51,777 nt of DNA from Clostridium sp. CAG:417. Lineage in GTDB: Bacteria; Bacillota_I; Bacilli_A; RF39; UBA660. This document shows positions 51,695-51,777 of the stretch, one piece after another. The position numbers and the translations under genes were made by a program. The DNA lies in NCBI GenBank assembly GCA_000432835.1, contig FR890373.1, positions 1 to 51,777 on the forward strand. Reading direction: 5' to 3'. Below the pieces are notes generated by a model. That model was not told the DNA's origin, made no database searches, and saw only the letters and a list, made by a program, of their open reading frames with translations. Numbering within the stretch: the stretch's first letter is position 1; each line of letters begins with the position of its first letter.

Positions 51695-51777
51695 CTAGTA
51701 AAGCATATCCTCTTTTTTCACTTCTATTACTGGTCGCACTCCACAACTATTGTTAGGTGTCGATGGATAGGTACTAA
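51695..51777 (-). CDS. C-terminus of a gene cut by the window edge
   Basis: A minus-strand frame reads STYPSTPNNSCGVRPVIEVK and ends KEDMLY. The GVRPVIEV-K pattern is the usual end of large gut surface proteins with DUF6273-like or similar C-terminal domains. The gene extends beyond the right edge, so nothing more can be said. Confidence 0.45.
   Translation of the reverse strand, partial: STYPSTPNNSCGVRPVIEVKKEDMLY

Overview
The window is a very AT-rich chromosomal segment that looks like a low-GC Bacillota, most probably an uncultured gut Bacilli or Clostridia-like lineage. This rests on purine-rich AGGAGG-type ribosome sites, extended -10 promoters (TGNTATAAT), lipoprotein signals, BclA-like collagen proteins and many small accessory genes. 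TAA, TAG and TGA all end otherwise intact genes, so the standard bacterial code applies. Nearly every intact gene is on the minus strand. No rRNA, tRNA or CRISPR array was recognised.

Region 1 (1-34 kb) is an accessory zone of single genes, gene pairs and debris. From the left it holds a two-amber pseudogene, an SDR oxidoreductase, a membrane XRE regulator, a truncated Ig-like protein, a pair of unknown genes, and a tnpV locus built from nested tandem duplications. Next come a KilA-N / unknown / nucleotidyltransferase operon, a decayed MobV relaxase tail, and a block with two unknown proteins, a DUF6161-like membrane protein, a kinase broken by one in-frame TAA and a HAD phosphatase. These are followed by a beta-helix protein, an ASCH protein, an ABC-type ATPase, pseudogenes of a nucleoside hydrolase and a C26 peptidase, an acyltransferase, TraX, a PepC-like peptidase, a YcxB membrane protein, an MFS/HAD pair, a Ppx-like protein, a rhodanese/thioredoxin-like pair, a second XRE regulator, a ketopantoate reductase homologue, a heterodimeric ABC exporter and a 5'-nucleotidase-like protein. 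Plus-strand leader RNAs with terminators and short palindromic repeats recur between these genes.

Region 2 (34-41.7 kb) starts with a truncated beta-helix paralogue colliding with a MATE-transporter remnant. It then carries the most interesting locus: a tightly packed minus-strand operon of a zinc-ribbon/leucine-rich-repeat membrane protein, a radical SAM/SPASM enzyme, a 120-residue peptide ending in twelve asparagines and an arginine (its start overlaps the enzyme's stop), a zinc-ribbon membrane protein, a NIF3/CutA-like protein and a short collagen-like protein. A third zinc-ribbon membrane gene is transcribed divergently. This reads as a candidate RiPP or protein-modification system.

Region 3 (41.6-51.8 kb) holds a HAD/phosphodiesterase pair, remnants of a response regulator and a carbohydrate-binding protein, a ParB-domain protein, and a surface-protein block: two small beta-sandwich proteins, a large beta-helix protein and three collagen-like proteins sharing a CYIQGP leader motif. 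It ends with a CatA-like acetyltransferase and the C-terminus of one more gene cut by the window edge.
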